Source: JBAXGW01 sp037139195 (GTDB lineage Bacteria; Bacteroidota; Bacteroidia; Bacteroidales; JAHJDW01). From it: a DNA stretch of 64,000 nt. Made by a program: the position numbers and the translations under genes. Below, one piece after another: positions 42,301 through 50,492 of the stretch. The stretch lies in assembly GCA_037139195.1 (NCBI GenBank), contig JBAXGW010000014.1, forward strand, positions 1-64,000, given 5' to 3'. The number at the start of each line of letters is the position of its first letter. Position 1 is the stretch's first letter. A model generated the notes under the pieces. That model searched no databases, was not told where the DNA came from, and worked only from the letters and a program-made list of their open reading frames with translations.

Positions 42301-44059
42301 AAACCTGCAAATTATTTCCAGTTCCTAAATTATTATTCCATTCATAAGTTAATGCACCATGAGCTGTTACGGTGGAACTTTCTCCAATACAAATTTCTTT
42401 GTTATCAGCAGTAACTGTTGGCGGTTGATTAACTATAACCTTTGTGAAATCTTGCGCGGTACATGCGCCTGCAGTGGCTGTAACATAATATGTAGTAGTA
42501 ATTGTTGGGTTTACCGTAATTGCTGCAGTTAATTCATTTGTACTCCATTTATAACTTGGAGTACTTGTTGCATATTGACTTGTTGCTGTTAAAGTAATAC
42601 TTTCGCCGTTGCATATAGAAACATTTTGCCCAGCATCAACACTTACTTTATAAACATTAACTGCCAAAGAATCAATTGCGCTTTGCCCGCAAATATCGCT
42701 TACTGTAACAAGGTAGGTTGTGGAAATGGTTGGATTAACAGTGTAATTCACTCCTGAACCAAGATTATTGCTCCATGCATAAGTTAAATCTTTAAAACCA
42801 CCACTTGCTGTTACACTAATTGGGGCAGATGCATTATTACAAATGTTTACATCATTAGAGCAATTTGCAATAATTGGGAGTTTGTCCTTTATAAAAACGG
42901 TGTATCTAGTTGTGCCACAAATAGAAGTCTGTACATCTAAAAAAACTGTTTCTATTCCCTCTGTTAATGCATCAGTTGAAGGGTCAATAATTATTGAAGC
43001 AGTACTTTGACCGGCAGGAATAACAATTGAACCAGGTAAACTTGTATAATCAACTCCATTTGTTGCCGTTCCACTAACTGTATAAGTAATTGTTTGATTT
43101 GTAACAGCTGGTTGTTGTAAAGTGAAATTAATTGTTGCACTATTGCATCCTTCTACAGCTAGTGAATCTATATCAGTATTTGCATAAGCAGTTGTTACAG
43201 CTACCCCGTTTGAAGTAAAACTATTTGCTTCTAAAAAAACACCCGAATCCCATACCCCATCACCAACATCTGCAATTGCAATTTTAATGCTGTATTGTTG
43301 ACAAGGTGTTACAAGACACCATGCAGTTAGCACTTTTGTGAAGCCATCAAAAACAATATCTTGACCAGCAGAATTATTAACATATAATGAAGAATAGCCT
43401 AATGACTCACCTGCTTTAGTGCAATCTCCGCCATTATCACCTATTGTTCCTGAATTAATAGAATTAATTGCAACAGGAGTAGTTGTATTTGGAATCAATG
43501 CAATGTTTTGTTTAACATAATTTCCTCCTCCTAAAATGGCAGGTTTGGGACCTGAAACAAAAAAAGCAAACACATCATTATATTCAGAACAAACAAACTC
43601 TGGATATTCTTCTGAACCAAAAATATATCTAAATTTCAATGTGTCAGACTGAGGAATAAAGTCAAAAGTAAGAATAGCTGCATCTTGAGTGGTTTTTCCA
43701 GTTGATGAAATTATTGCATCTAAATCGGTATCTCCATTTTGATATACATCGTCGCTCATCTGAATTGCTCCTTCTTGATTTATTTCTGAAGTTTTACCTG
43801 TACAAAGCACCACCCCGCTTCCTAAACCTAAATTGGTTGTATTTCCATTTGAAAATTTTGAAATCATTTCAGTACTTCCTGTAAATACGACATTGGAAAC
43901 GGTGATACCTGCTCCTACTAGAACATTATTTACTAATTGGGTTGGAGTTTGAGCTGGTCCTAAAACTAATTGCGATTTTGAAGATAAAGGGGTTAAAATT
44001 AATATAAAAGCTAGGTACTTAATTAAATTCAGCATTTTAAAAGTTTTGATAATGTTCAT
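39329..44059 (-). CDS. Giant T9SS surface protein (type B CTD)
   Basis: A secreted, cell-surface, probably adhesive protein. A signal peptide (ending near SSKSQ) precedes a choice-of-anchor L domain (about 40-260, with FRYIFGSEEYPEFVCSEYND), a Calx-beta-like segment (about 310-400, with TNGVDYTSLPGSIVIPAG), then a series of Ig-like repeats of about 75 residues (each with NNPTICxGE, a central W and TTTYxVSGTD). PKD-like repeats follow from about 1000 (NFDGG or WNFGD). The C terminus has IPNAFTPNGDGDNEFF, the gliding-motility-associated type B T9SS sorting domain. The ATG at this coordinate fits the signal peptide best; 16 more codons upstream are open. No T9SS machinery genes are in the window. 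Confidence 0.88.
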   Translation of the reverse strand: MNIIKTFKMLNLIKYLAFILILTPLSSKSQLVLGPAQTPTQLVNNVLVGAGITVSNVVFTGSTEMISKFSNGNTTNLGLGSGVVLCTGKTSEINQEGAIQMSDDVYQNGDTDLDAIISSTGKTTQDAAILTFDFIPQSDTLKFRYIFGSEEYPEFVCSEYNDVFAFFVSGPKPAILGGGNYVKQNIALIPNTTTPVAINSINSGTIGDNGGDCTKAGESLGYSSLYVNNSAGQDIVFDGFTKVLTAWCLVTPCQQYSIKIAIADVGDGVWDSGVFLEANSFTSNGVAVTTAYANTDIDSLAVEGCNSATINFTLQQPAVTNQTITYTVSGTATNGVDYTSLPGSIVIPAGQSTASIIIDPSTDALTEGIETVFLDVQTSICGTTRYTVFIKDKLPIIANCSNDVNICNNASAPISVTASGGFKDLTYAWSNNLGSGVNYTVNPTISTTYLVTVSDICGQSAIDSLAVNVYKVSVDAGQNVSICNGESITLTATSQYATSTPSYKWSTNELTAAITVNPTITTTYYVTATAGACTAQDFTKVIVNQPPTVTADNKEICIGESSTVTAHGALTYEWNNNLGTGNNLQVSPTTTTSYIVTGTDIKGCKASATATITINPLPTITVNNPTICEGENAVLTAQGADSYTWSDNWFASNPRTVSPSSTTTYNVSGTDVKGCKNDTFVIVTVNVLPTVTVNNPTVCPGSSAIITASGATTYNWDNGLGIGNDFDVTPTATTAYTVTGTDENGCTDKAVSTVTISTSLSVTVNNPTICIGESATLTAQGAPNYVWSDNLGNGNGKIVTPTTTTLYQVSGSDNNGCSGIATSTVTVRPLPTVTVNNPIICKGTNAILTAVGASTYKWGDNIFASNPRSVSPNITTQYEVTGTDTYGCENSALSTVTVNQNPIVDAGNDTTICKTVGIASLSVTPNNASSYLWNPTTGLSNSSIFNPTASPASTSTYKVTVIDVNGCSGTDDVIVTISPEVIADAGDDVIICEGNSTVLNASGGTTYKWSPASSLSADNVSSPTATPTNTTNYTLTVYDNIGCSDFDDVKVTVNPYPTSNFNVVSPICQVNNTTITYLGNGTSTADYTWNFDGGTIVSGSDQGPYVINWNTSGTHQISLYVEQAECKSPITTQNVIVNPMPTSTFSVESPICIYDSSKVVYTGTADVNAIYNWVFDGATATPGTGQGPHWLKWTSSGIYTIELAVSQNNCPSMSTQHTIKVTEKPTSDFTVESPICIYNQSTVVYTGNADPSATYHFNFDGGSSSLGSGPGPYSISWNSAGVYNLSLYVTENGCESEITTQPVTVNGRPIIDFIADPTEGCQPLYVQFADLSPDVTSRTWNFGDPTSTANSSDMQNPSHVYLEPGGYDVSLSINDSKGCTNALSMPDYISVYPRPTAEFEFWPDIATIENPYYKFSPSGSSSNVSGWEWHFGDFYNPIPDTSNEETPDYTYHNSGSYNVTLVVSTEKGCKDTIEKEVIVKDIYTFYIPNAFTPNGDGDNEFFGPKGIGIDSSSFEMFIYDRWGEMIYSTNDIQKPWNGRFLGTQKACKQDVYYWLIYVKEAEGVKHSYQGTVTLIK

Positions 44060-44403
44060 GGTGGTATATTTAATTAATTTAAAATAAAACATGTCAAAAA
44101 CTACCATTGCTTAACAAAAATGCTTTTCTACTAAAAAAAAAAGTTTTTTCAGCAAAATATCAGAATTTGCATTTATAGATTATGGTGGCTTTCTATATTT
44201 ATCTGATATATTTAAATTTTTAATATTTAAATAAACAAATAAGACAAATATAATATCATAAAAAATGTTAAAACAGGTCTTTCTTGGTGAATTGTAGATA
44301 TTTGAATTTGAATTGACAGATTTTAATTCTCAGTTGAAGGCTATGCTATGTGCTAAATTTAAAGTCACTAAAAAGCAATAAGAAATTTCAATATGCTTTA
44401 TAT
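44060..44403. other. gene-free spacer before the Mg transporter promoter
   Basis: AT-rich DNA without a plausible reading frame, upstream of the promoter at 44404. The -33/-7 of the minus-strand giant gene are not clear. Nothing else stands out. Confidence 0.35.
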
Positions 44404-44434
44404 TTTGTTTTATAAAAAAAACGACTTACTTTTG
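44404..44434 (+). promoter_or_regulatory. Bacteroidota-type promoter of the transporter operon
   Basis: TTTG (44404-44407) and TACTTTTG (44427-44434) are separated by exactly 19 bases, a full consensus match. Transcription would start near 44440, leaving a leader of about 115-120 bases before the ATG. Confidence 0.8.
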
Positions 44435-44464
44435 CACTAACAACAAATATCAATTTTAAAAATG

Positions 44465-44559
44465 GACGAAGGACCGGATTTATATTATTTATTAAACCTA
44501 AATATAAAGGCTTAGCGTCTCCTTTTTTTGCTTCCTTTATATATAAAAAGGAGGTGAGA
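44465..44559 (+). promoter_or_regulatory. Structured leader sequestering a strong ribosome-binding site
   Basis: A stem is formed by GACG-AAG (44465-44471) with CTT-AG-CGTC (44511-44519), topped by TTTATATT (44479-44486) with AATATAAA (44501-44508). Downstream, AGGAGG (44549-44554) sits 5 bases before the ATG. It can pair with CTTCCTTT (44531-44538) or with CTCCTTTTT (44519-44527). The second partner shares bases with the first stem, so the structures are mutually exclusive, as in riboswitch expression platforms. A strong Shine-Dalgarno is itself unusual among neighbours here. It is not a clear match to the M-box or yybP-ykoY classes. Confidence 0.6.
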
Positions 44560-45822
44560 ATGACATCATTCACAACATTTTATTTGAGTAGAATTATCGG
44601 CAAAAAAATTTTTAATGCCGAAAATAAATCTATTGGAATTATTAAAGATTTATTAATTGAAACAAACCATAACGAAACTCCTCAACCAAAAGTAATTGGA
44701 ATAAAAATCAAACAATCAGGGAATATTAATTTGTTTTCTTTTGATGGTATCCGTATAGAAAAGCAAATTAGAAAACTAACTGTTAAATGTTCAGAATTAA
44801 CATTACTATCTGATGTAAACATAAATAATAGTTTATTGCTTAGCGATATTATTTTAGATAAGCAATTGGTTGATTTAAATGGCAGAAAACTTGTACGAGT
44901 GAACGATATCAGACTTGTTCAGTTAGCAGAAGCCACTTATGCTTTAGCGGTTGATGTTGGTATTGAAGGACTGCTTAGAAGAATAGGTGTTGCTAAGGAA
45001 ATGAAATATATTTTTAATTTTTTTGGGAAAAATTTGCCTGCAAAATTTATTTCATGGGAAGACATCGAAGCTGTTGATTTTAGCAATTTAAATATCAAGC
45101 TTTCAAAAACGCAATCTAAATTACATTCGCTCCATCCGTCTGATATTGCAGATATTATCGAAGATTTAGGAGGTAGCACGCGAGCCTCAATCTTTTCTCA
45201 ACTCGATGAAGAAAAGGCGGCTGATGTTTTGGAAGAAATGGAACCCGCGGCACAAATTAGCCTTATTGAGAGTTTGCCTATTGAAAAGGCGGCTGATATT
45301 CTTGAAAAGATGCCTGCCAACGAAGCTGCAGACATAATTGAAGAATTAGAAGACGAAAGAGCAGAGCAATTGCTGAAAGAAATGGATGCTGAATCAAGTG
45401 AAGACGTTAGAGAACTTCTAGAATATGATAACAACGAAGTTGGTAGCGTAATGACAACAGAGTTCTTGTCTTTTCCTGAAAATATGCCAGTTTTTGAAGT
45501 TTTAACAATTATTCGACTTGAAAAACCCGAGAATGACGCTTTATACAATTTGTTTGTTACCAATGAAAAAGAACAACTTATTGCTACATTGTCACTTCGA
45601 GATATTATTATCTCTGAACCTGCTACTTTGGTTAGCAAAATCATGAAAACAAATCCTATTACAGTTAAAAACACCGACAAAGTTTATGATTTAGCAGAGC
45701 TTATATCCAAATATAATTTACTTTCTATACCTGTTATTGACGAAGATAAAGTGCTACACGGCATGGTTGTTATCGACGATATCGTTGAAGATTTAATAAA
45801 TAAAGGAAGAACAAATAAATAG
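44560..45822 (+). CDS. MgtE-N/CBS domain protein, no transmembrane part
   Basis: A 420-residue cytoplasmic protein. N-terminal PRC-barrel-like halves (about 1-180) precede the MgtE N-terminal superhelical repeats (about 195-300, with LHPSDIADIIEDLGG, DEEKAADVLEEMEP and LPIEKAADILEKMP) and two CBS domains (about 300-415). In MgtE these parts sense intracellular Mg2+ and gate the channel; here the channel domain is absent and an NRAMP-family gene follows instead. It is therefore probably a Mg2+-sensing regulatory partner, which is inference. The ATG has a strong AGGAGG site; an in-frame GTG two codons upstream is not preferred. Confidence 0.87.
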   Translation: MTSFTTFYLSRIIGKKIFNAENKSIGIIKDLLIETNHNETPQPKVIGIKIKQSGNINLFSFDGIRIEKQIRKLTVKCSELTLLSDVNINNSLLLSDIILDKQLVDLNGRKLVRVNDIRLVQLAEATYALAVDVGIEGLLRRIGVAKEMKYIFNFFGKNLPAKFISWEDIEAVDFSNLNIKLSKTQSKLHSLHPSDIADIIEDLGGSTRASIFSQLDEEKAADVLEEMEPAAQISLIESLPIEKAADILEKMPANEAADIIEELEDERAEQLLKEMDAESSEDVRELLEYDNNEVGSVMTTEFLSFPENMPVFEVLTIIRLEKPENDALYNLFVTNEKEQLIATLSLRDIIISEPATLVSKIMKTNPITVKNTDKVYDLAELISKYNLLSIPVIDEDKVLHGMVVIDDIVEDLINKGRTNK

Positions 45823-45836
45823 GAAAGGATATTTGT

Positions 45837-47078
45837 ATGCTAAAAAATAAAAAAAATATATTACGTCAGATTGCTATTTTCTTAGCAATATTAGGACCAG
45901 GAATTATTACAGGCAGCGTTGATAATGATGCTGGCGGAATTACCACATACTCTGTAGCTGGAGCTATGTACGGCTATGATTTATTATGGACACTAATCCC
46001 TTCATTTATTGTGCTAGTTATAATTCAAGAGATGAATGCTCGTATGGGAATTGTAACTGGAAAAGGGCTTGCCGATTTAATTCGCGAAAATGCTGGTGTA
46101 AAAGTTACATTTTTCATATTTATAGGGTTGTTAATTGCCGATATTGGAAATACAACTACTGAGTTTGCTGGTGTTGCTGGCAGTATGGAGGTTTTTGGTG
46201 TAAGTAAATATATTTCAGTTCCTATTGTAGCCTTTATGGTTTGGGTTTTGGTAGTGAAAGGAACTTATAAAATAGCAGAGCGTATTTTTTTGATATTTAG
46301 TGTATCGCTATTAATGTACGTTGTTTCAGCTGTAATGGGTAAACCGCATTGGAATGAAATTGGTCATTCAATTGTGCACCCTCAAATGCAAATGAACAGT
46401 GCTACACTTGCTATAATTATTGGTATTATTGGCACAACTATAGCTCCTTGGATGCAATTTTATATGCAATCGGCGGTTATTGAAAAGGGATTAAAAATGA
46501 AAGATTATAAATACATACTTATTGATATTGTTATTGGATGTATTGCTACTGTGGTAGTTGCGTTCTTTATTATAGTTGCATGTGCATCAACTTTACACGA
46601 GCACGGAACTGTAATCAATGATGCAAAGGATGCTGCTCTTGCATTAGAGCCACTAGCTGGAGCATTATCAAAGCATGCTTTTGCATTTGGATTATTTATA
46701 GCTTCAATCTTCTCAGCCACAATACTTCCTTTAGCAACTGCATTTTATGTTTGCGAAGCATTTGGTTTTGAAGCTGGTATTGATAAAAAATGGAACGAAG
46801 CAAAAGAATTTTATGTGCTTTACACTGGTATATTAGTTTTATCAGCTGTTATTATATTGATTCCAAACGCACCCCTTATATTCATTTCTCTTTGGTCACA
46901 AGTAATAAACGGAATGTTGTTGCCTGTAGTTCTAGTTTGTATGATTTTACTGGTTAACAACAAAAAAATAATGGGGAAACATGTTAACAAGCCAATAAAT
47001 AATATCATAGGTTGGAGTGCTGTTGCCATATTAATAGGACTATCCTCTATTTTGTTAATTATGCCTCTTTTTAAATAA
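45837..47078 (+). CDS. NRAMP-family transporter, Mg2+-type (NRMT-like)
   Basis: A polytopic membrane protein of 413 residues (about ten to eleven helices). The helix-1 metal motif, DPGN in manganese transporters, is DAGG here (D31-G34). The helix-6 motif (A-x-x-M-P-H) has Ala203 in place of the metal-binding Met, followed by PW. Loss of the soft-metal ligands Asn and Met with the Asp kept is the pattern of NRAMP-related magnesium transporters. Together with the MgtE-N/CBS partner 14 bases upstream, Mg2+ uptake is more likely than Mn2+. A manganese role cannot be excluded by sequence alone. Confidence 0.8.
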   Translation: MLKNKKNILRQIAIFLAILGPGIITGSVDNDAGGITTYSVAGAMYGYDLLWTLIPSFIVLVIIQEMNARMGIVTGKGLADLIRENAGVKVTFFIFIGLLIADIGNTTTEFAGVAGSMEVFGVSKYISVPIVAFMVWVLVVKGTYKIAERIFLIFSVSLLMYVVSAVMGKPHWNEIGHSIVHPQMQMNSATLAIIIGIIGTTIAPWMQFYMQSAVIEKGLKMKDYKYILIDIVIGCIATVVVAFFIIVACASTLHEHGTVINDAKDAALALEPLAGALSKHAFAFGLFIASIFSATILPLATAFYVCEAFGFEAGIDKKWNEAKEFYVLYTGILVLSAVIILIPNAPLIFISLWSQVINGMLLPVVLVCMILLVNNKKIMGKHVNKPINNIIGWSAVAILIGLSSILLIMPLFK

Positions 47079-47655
47079 TATTATTAATCATTAAAAGGAG
47101 TTTTTTTCCTATGCAAAAAGCTTAAGTATTTATTTTGAGTTGCACTTTTGAATGTGTAATAAAGCTCTCGTTTATAAACTAAATATACGAGATGTTTTGC
47201 TTCTGTGATATGTGAGTTTTCTCTTTATATATATATGAATAGAGTTTTATCTTGCAAATATTTATATCTAGAGCTTAATATATGGTAAATTTATTTTTAT
47301 ATAAACTGATGAAATCTGAAATAAAATTGTATTTTTGAATATTATTTTCTAAAAAAGCCCAAATGTTCTAGGACTTTAATGAAAAAATAAATAATATTAG
47401 AAATCACCCTAAACTAAGCTAAAGTATTTATAAAGGAATCAATCAAAAAATAATTTAGAATGTTGGTAATGAAGATGCTATGTGAATGCTATGCAGATAA
47501 TTTATATGGGAAATTTATAAAAGGTAATGTTTAAAATTAGATATTGACATCTAAAAAAGCTTAGCATAATAAATTTAACTATTTATAACAGAGTGTTTAA
47601 ACATTCCAAATTAAAAAAATGAAAGTAATTGAGAATTTACTGTAAAAATAGATAT
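47079..47655. other. gene-free spacer, 577 bases
   Basis: AT-rich with no coding frame that I support. It contains a TATTTTTG box (47330-47337), a match to the -7 consensus without a proper -33. No repeats, RNA genes or terminator of note were seen. It separates the transporter operon from the second glycan block. Confidence 0.35.
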
Positions 47656-48777
47656 ATGAAAATAGAAGCCCCAATTTATGTTACAAGACCGTCCTTGCCT
47701 CCTTTAAATGAGTATGTGAAATTACTTGAGGAAATATGGAAAACTAGAAATCTTACGAATAATGGGAAATTTCATCAAGAGCTTGAAGCGAAATTATGTG
47801 AGTTTTTGGGCGTAAAATATATATCATTATTTTCAAATGGAACTTTAGCCTTAGTAACAGCTTTACAAGCTCTTAAAATAACAGGAGAAGTAATTACTAC
47901 TCCATTTAGTTTTGTCGCTACCACGCATTCATTGTGGTGGAACGGTATAAAACCTGTATTTGTTGATATTGATCCTGAAACGTACAATCTTGATACTGAT
48001 AAAATAGAAGCTGCAATTACACCATTTACCACTGCAATAATGCCTGTTCACGTTTATGGTACACCTTGCAATGTTGTAAAAATGAAAGAAATAGCTGATA
48101 AATATGGTCTTAAGATTATTTATGATGCTTGTCATGCATTTGGAGTTAAATATAAAAACGAATCAATATTAAATTTTGGAGATTTATCCATTCTTAGTTT
48201 TCATGCTACAAAAATTTTTAACACATTTGAAGGTGGTGCAATAGTTTGTAATAATGAAGAAACAAAAAAGAGAATAGATTTTCTTAAAAATTTCGGATTT
48301 GCAGATGAAGTTACTGTGGTTGCTCCTGGTATTAATGCTAAAATGAATGAGGCTCAGGCCGCATTAGGAGTTTTGCAGTTAAAGAGAATAAATGAATCTA
48401 TTGATAAAAGAAAAATAATAGTTAATGAATATAGGAGTAGGTTAAGAAAAATTTCTGGAGTGAAATTTCTTCAGGATTTTGATTATGTAGAAACCAATTA
48501 TCAATATTTCCCAATATTTATAAATGAAATCGTATATGGAAAAAATAGAGATGCAATTTATGAAGAATTAAAAAAGGTTAATATTTTTACACGTAGATAT
48601 TTTTACCCACTTATTAGTGATTTTTCAACCTATAAGGCATTACCTTCTTCTAGTCATGAAAATTTACCTGTCGCAATCAAAGCTGCAAATGAAGTTTTAT
48701 GTTTGCCAATTTATCCTGATTTAGATTTAGAAACGGTTGTTTTTATTTGTGACTTTATAAGTAATTTAAAGTCCTAA
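47656..48777 (+). CDS. DegT/DnrJ-family sugar aminotransferase
   Basis: A PLP-dependent aminotransferase of 373 residues acting on nucleotide keto-sugars. The PLP Lys is in FHATKIFNTFEGGA, the PLP-contact residues in YDACHAFG and the N-terminal FSNGTLALVTALQAL. It resembles VioA-type enzymes that convert dTDP-4-keto-6-deoxyglucose to dTDP-4-amino-4,6-dideoxyglucose. The next gene, an acyltransferase of the NeuD/PglD/VioB kind, fits a following N-acetylation. No RmlA/RmlB is in the window, so the donor would come from elsewhere. The ATG chosen gives MKIEAPIYV; nine codons before it are open but poorly conserved. Confidence 0.85.
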   Translation: MKIEAPIYVTRPSLPPLNEYVKLLEEIWKTRNLTNNGKFHQELEAKLCEFLGVKYISLFSNGTLALVTALQALKITGEVITTPFSFVATTHSLWWNGIKPVFVDIDPETYNLDTDKIEAAITPFTTAIMPVHVYGTPCNVVKMKEIADKYGLKIIYDACHAFGVKYKNESILNFGDLSILSFHATKIFNTFEGGAIVCNNEETKKRIDFLKNFGFADEVTVVAPGINAKMNEAQAALGVLQLKRINESIDKRKIIVNEYRSRLRKISGVKFLQDFDYVETNYQYFPIFINEIVYGKNRDAIYEELKKVNIFTRRYFYPLISDFSTYKALPSSSHENLPVAIKAANEVLCLPIYPDLDLETVVFICDFISNLKS

Positions 48778-48854
48778 TTTATTCTATTTGCATATTTTAT
48801 TCAAAATTTTCTATTTATGAGTCGTGTTATATTATTAAATATTGATTGTACAAT

Positions 48855-49520
48855 ATGAAAAAAAATATTGTTATAATTGGATCATCAGGACATGCACGTG
48901 TTGTAATTGATATTGTTGAGAAACAAAATAATTATAATATTGTTGGTTTAATTGATCCTTTTCGTAGAATTGGAGAAAAAACATCGGGATATAATGTTAT
49001 AGGTAAAATAGAAAATATTATAGAGTTATATGATCAATATAGAATAGATGGATGCATTGTTGCTATAGGAGATAATTGGGTGCGGCATAATGAAGTTGAA
49101 AGGCTTGTCTCAATTAAAGATGATATATGTTTTATTAATGCTATTCATCCATCAGCTCAAATTGGGAGTAATGTTAAAATAGGTACAGGAACTGTTATAA
49201 TGGCGGGCGCCATTGTAAATAGTAATTCAAGCATTGGAAGTCATATAATAATTAATACAAAAGCTAGTATTGACCATGATTGCGTTTTAGCAGATTATTC
49301 TAGCTTAGCACCTAATTCAACGCTAGCTGGGGCTGTAAAAATCGGGTCATACACTGCTGTTTCATTGAGCGCAACAATAGTAGGTTCAGTGAACCTAGGT
49401 GAACATTGCTTGATAGGAGCATGTTCTTTAATACTTCATGATGTCGACTCATATAAACTCGTTTATGGAGTTCCTGGGAGAATAATAAGAGATAGAAAAC
49501 CAGGTGAAAAATATTTATAA
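48855..49520 (+). CDS. NeuD/PglD-type sugar acetyltransferase
   Basis: A left-handed beta-helix acyltransferase. N-terminal Rossmann-like part with IVIIGSSGHARVVIDI, then hexapeptide repeats (about 105-205) with NTKASIDHDCVL carrying the catalytic His, and VYGVPGRIIRDRKPGE at the end. Family members (PglD, NeuD, VioB) acetylate amino sugars or sialic-acid-like sugars with acetyl-CoA. It is 77 bases after the aminotransferase and most likely N-acetylates its product. Length 221 is normal. Confidence 0.88.
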   Translation: MKKNIVIIGSSGHARVVIDIVEKQNNYNIVGLIDPFRRIGEKTSGYNVIGKIENIIELYDQYRIDGCIVAIGDNWVRHNEVERLVSIKDDICFINAIHPSAQIGSNVKIGTGTVIMAGAIVNSNSSIGSHIIINTKASIDHDCVLADYSSLAPNSTLAGAVKIGSYTAVSLSATIVGSVNLGEHCLIGACSLILHDVDSYKLVYGVPGRIIRDRKPGEKYL

Positions 49521-49553
49521 AAAATTAAACTTTTTTTATTTTAAAATTGAAAG

Positions 49554-50480
49554 ATGAATGATTTGATTGTCAGTGTTTGTATGATCACCTATAATCATGA
49601 GAAATTTATTGCTCAGGCTATAGATAGTGTTCTAATGCAAGAAACAAACTTCAAAATTGAATTGATTATTGGGGAAGATAACAGTAGTGACAATACTAAA
49701 CAGATAGTTAAATCATATATAGAAAAATACCCAGATAAGATTTATGCTACTTTCAATGAAAGTAATATAGGAATGATGAATAATTTTATTAAAACTATTA
49801 AAAATTGCAAAGGGAAATATGTTGCTTTGCTTGAAGGTGACGACTTCTGGACTGATTCATATAAGTTGCAATTGCAAATTGACTTTCTTGAGAAAAATCC
49901 AGACTTTGCATTATGTTTTCATAATATAAATGTTTTTAATGAAGAAGAGAATGTATATATTATGAACAAAGGTGGTTTTAAGCTGCGTTCAATATTTACT
50001 ATAAAAGATATTTTAATTGATAATTTCATCTCAACTGTTTCATGTGTTTTTAGAAATAACTTATTTGCTGAATTTCCTGTTTGGTTCCCTCAATTAAATA
50101 TGGGTGATTGGTTTGTGCATATTCTCAATGCCCAGCATGGGAAAATAAAATATTTCAAAAGAAATATGGCGACTTATAGAGTTCATAATGGTGGTGTGTT
50201 TTCAGGTCAACCAAAAATAAACACCCTAACAAAAACAATTCAATCGTTAGAATTATTTTATGAAAATGAAAGCATTGACAATAAAGAAATAGTTAAAAAG
50301 GCAATTTCCAAAAAATATTTTTCATTAGGGATTGAAATGTTGAATGTTAAGATGAAAAAAGAAGCATTGAAAAATGTTTTATACTCATTAAAACTATCCC
50401 CATTAAATTTATTTTCCTTTTTCTTTAAGTATTTGTTTTTTTTCATTAAGTCAATTTTTATTTCGCCAAAAAAAAGTTAA
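49554..50480 (+). CDS. Glycosyltransferase family 2
   Basis: A GT-A fold inverting glycosyltransferase. The N-terminal SVCMITYNHEKFIAQAIDS and IGEDNSSDNTKQIV are conserved, and the metal/donor Asp residues are in LLEGDDFWTDSYKLQLQ. The C-terminal part (about 215-308) is basic and may dock to the membrane. It is in the glycan block with a flippase immediately downstream, 12 bases away. Sugar and acceptor are unknown. Confidence 0.88.
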   Translation: MNDLIVSVCMITYNHEKFIAQAIDSVLMQETNFKIELIIGEDNSSDNTKQIVKSYIEKYPDKIYATFNESNIGMMNNFIKTIKNCKGKYVALLEGDDFWTDSYKLQLQIDFLEKNPDFALCFHNINVFNEEENVYIMNKGGFKLRSIFTIKDILIDNFISTVSCVFRNNLFAEFPVWFPQLNMGDWFVHILNAQHGKIKYFKRNMATYRVHNGGVFSGQPKINTLTKTIQSLELFYENESIDNKEIVKKAISKKYFSLGIEMLNVKMKKEALKNVLYSLKLSPLNLFSFFFKYLFFFIKSIFISPKKS

Positions 50481-50492
50481 ATATTACCTATA

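Noticed and set aside
44465..44559. Known M-box or yybP-ykoY riboswitch
   Set aside because: The conserved sequence elements I recall for these classes are not visible; reported only as a candidate leader.
45198..45680. Long open frame opposite the MgtE-N gene
   Set aside because: Shadow frame: it lies fully inside a well-supported gene and has low-complexity Ser-rich translation without family motifs.
45837..47078. Manganese transporter MntH
   Set aside because: The helix-1 and helix-6 metal ligands characteristic of Mn2+ transport are replaced.
47079..47655. Possible small RNA or remnant gene in the spacer
   Set aside because: Only AT-rich sequence and an isolated -7-like box; no stable structure or coding signal.
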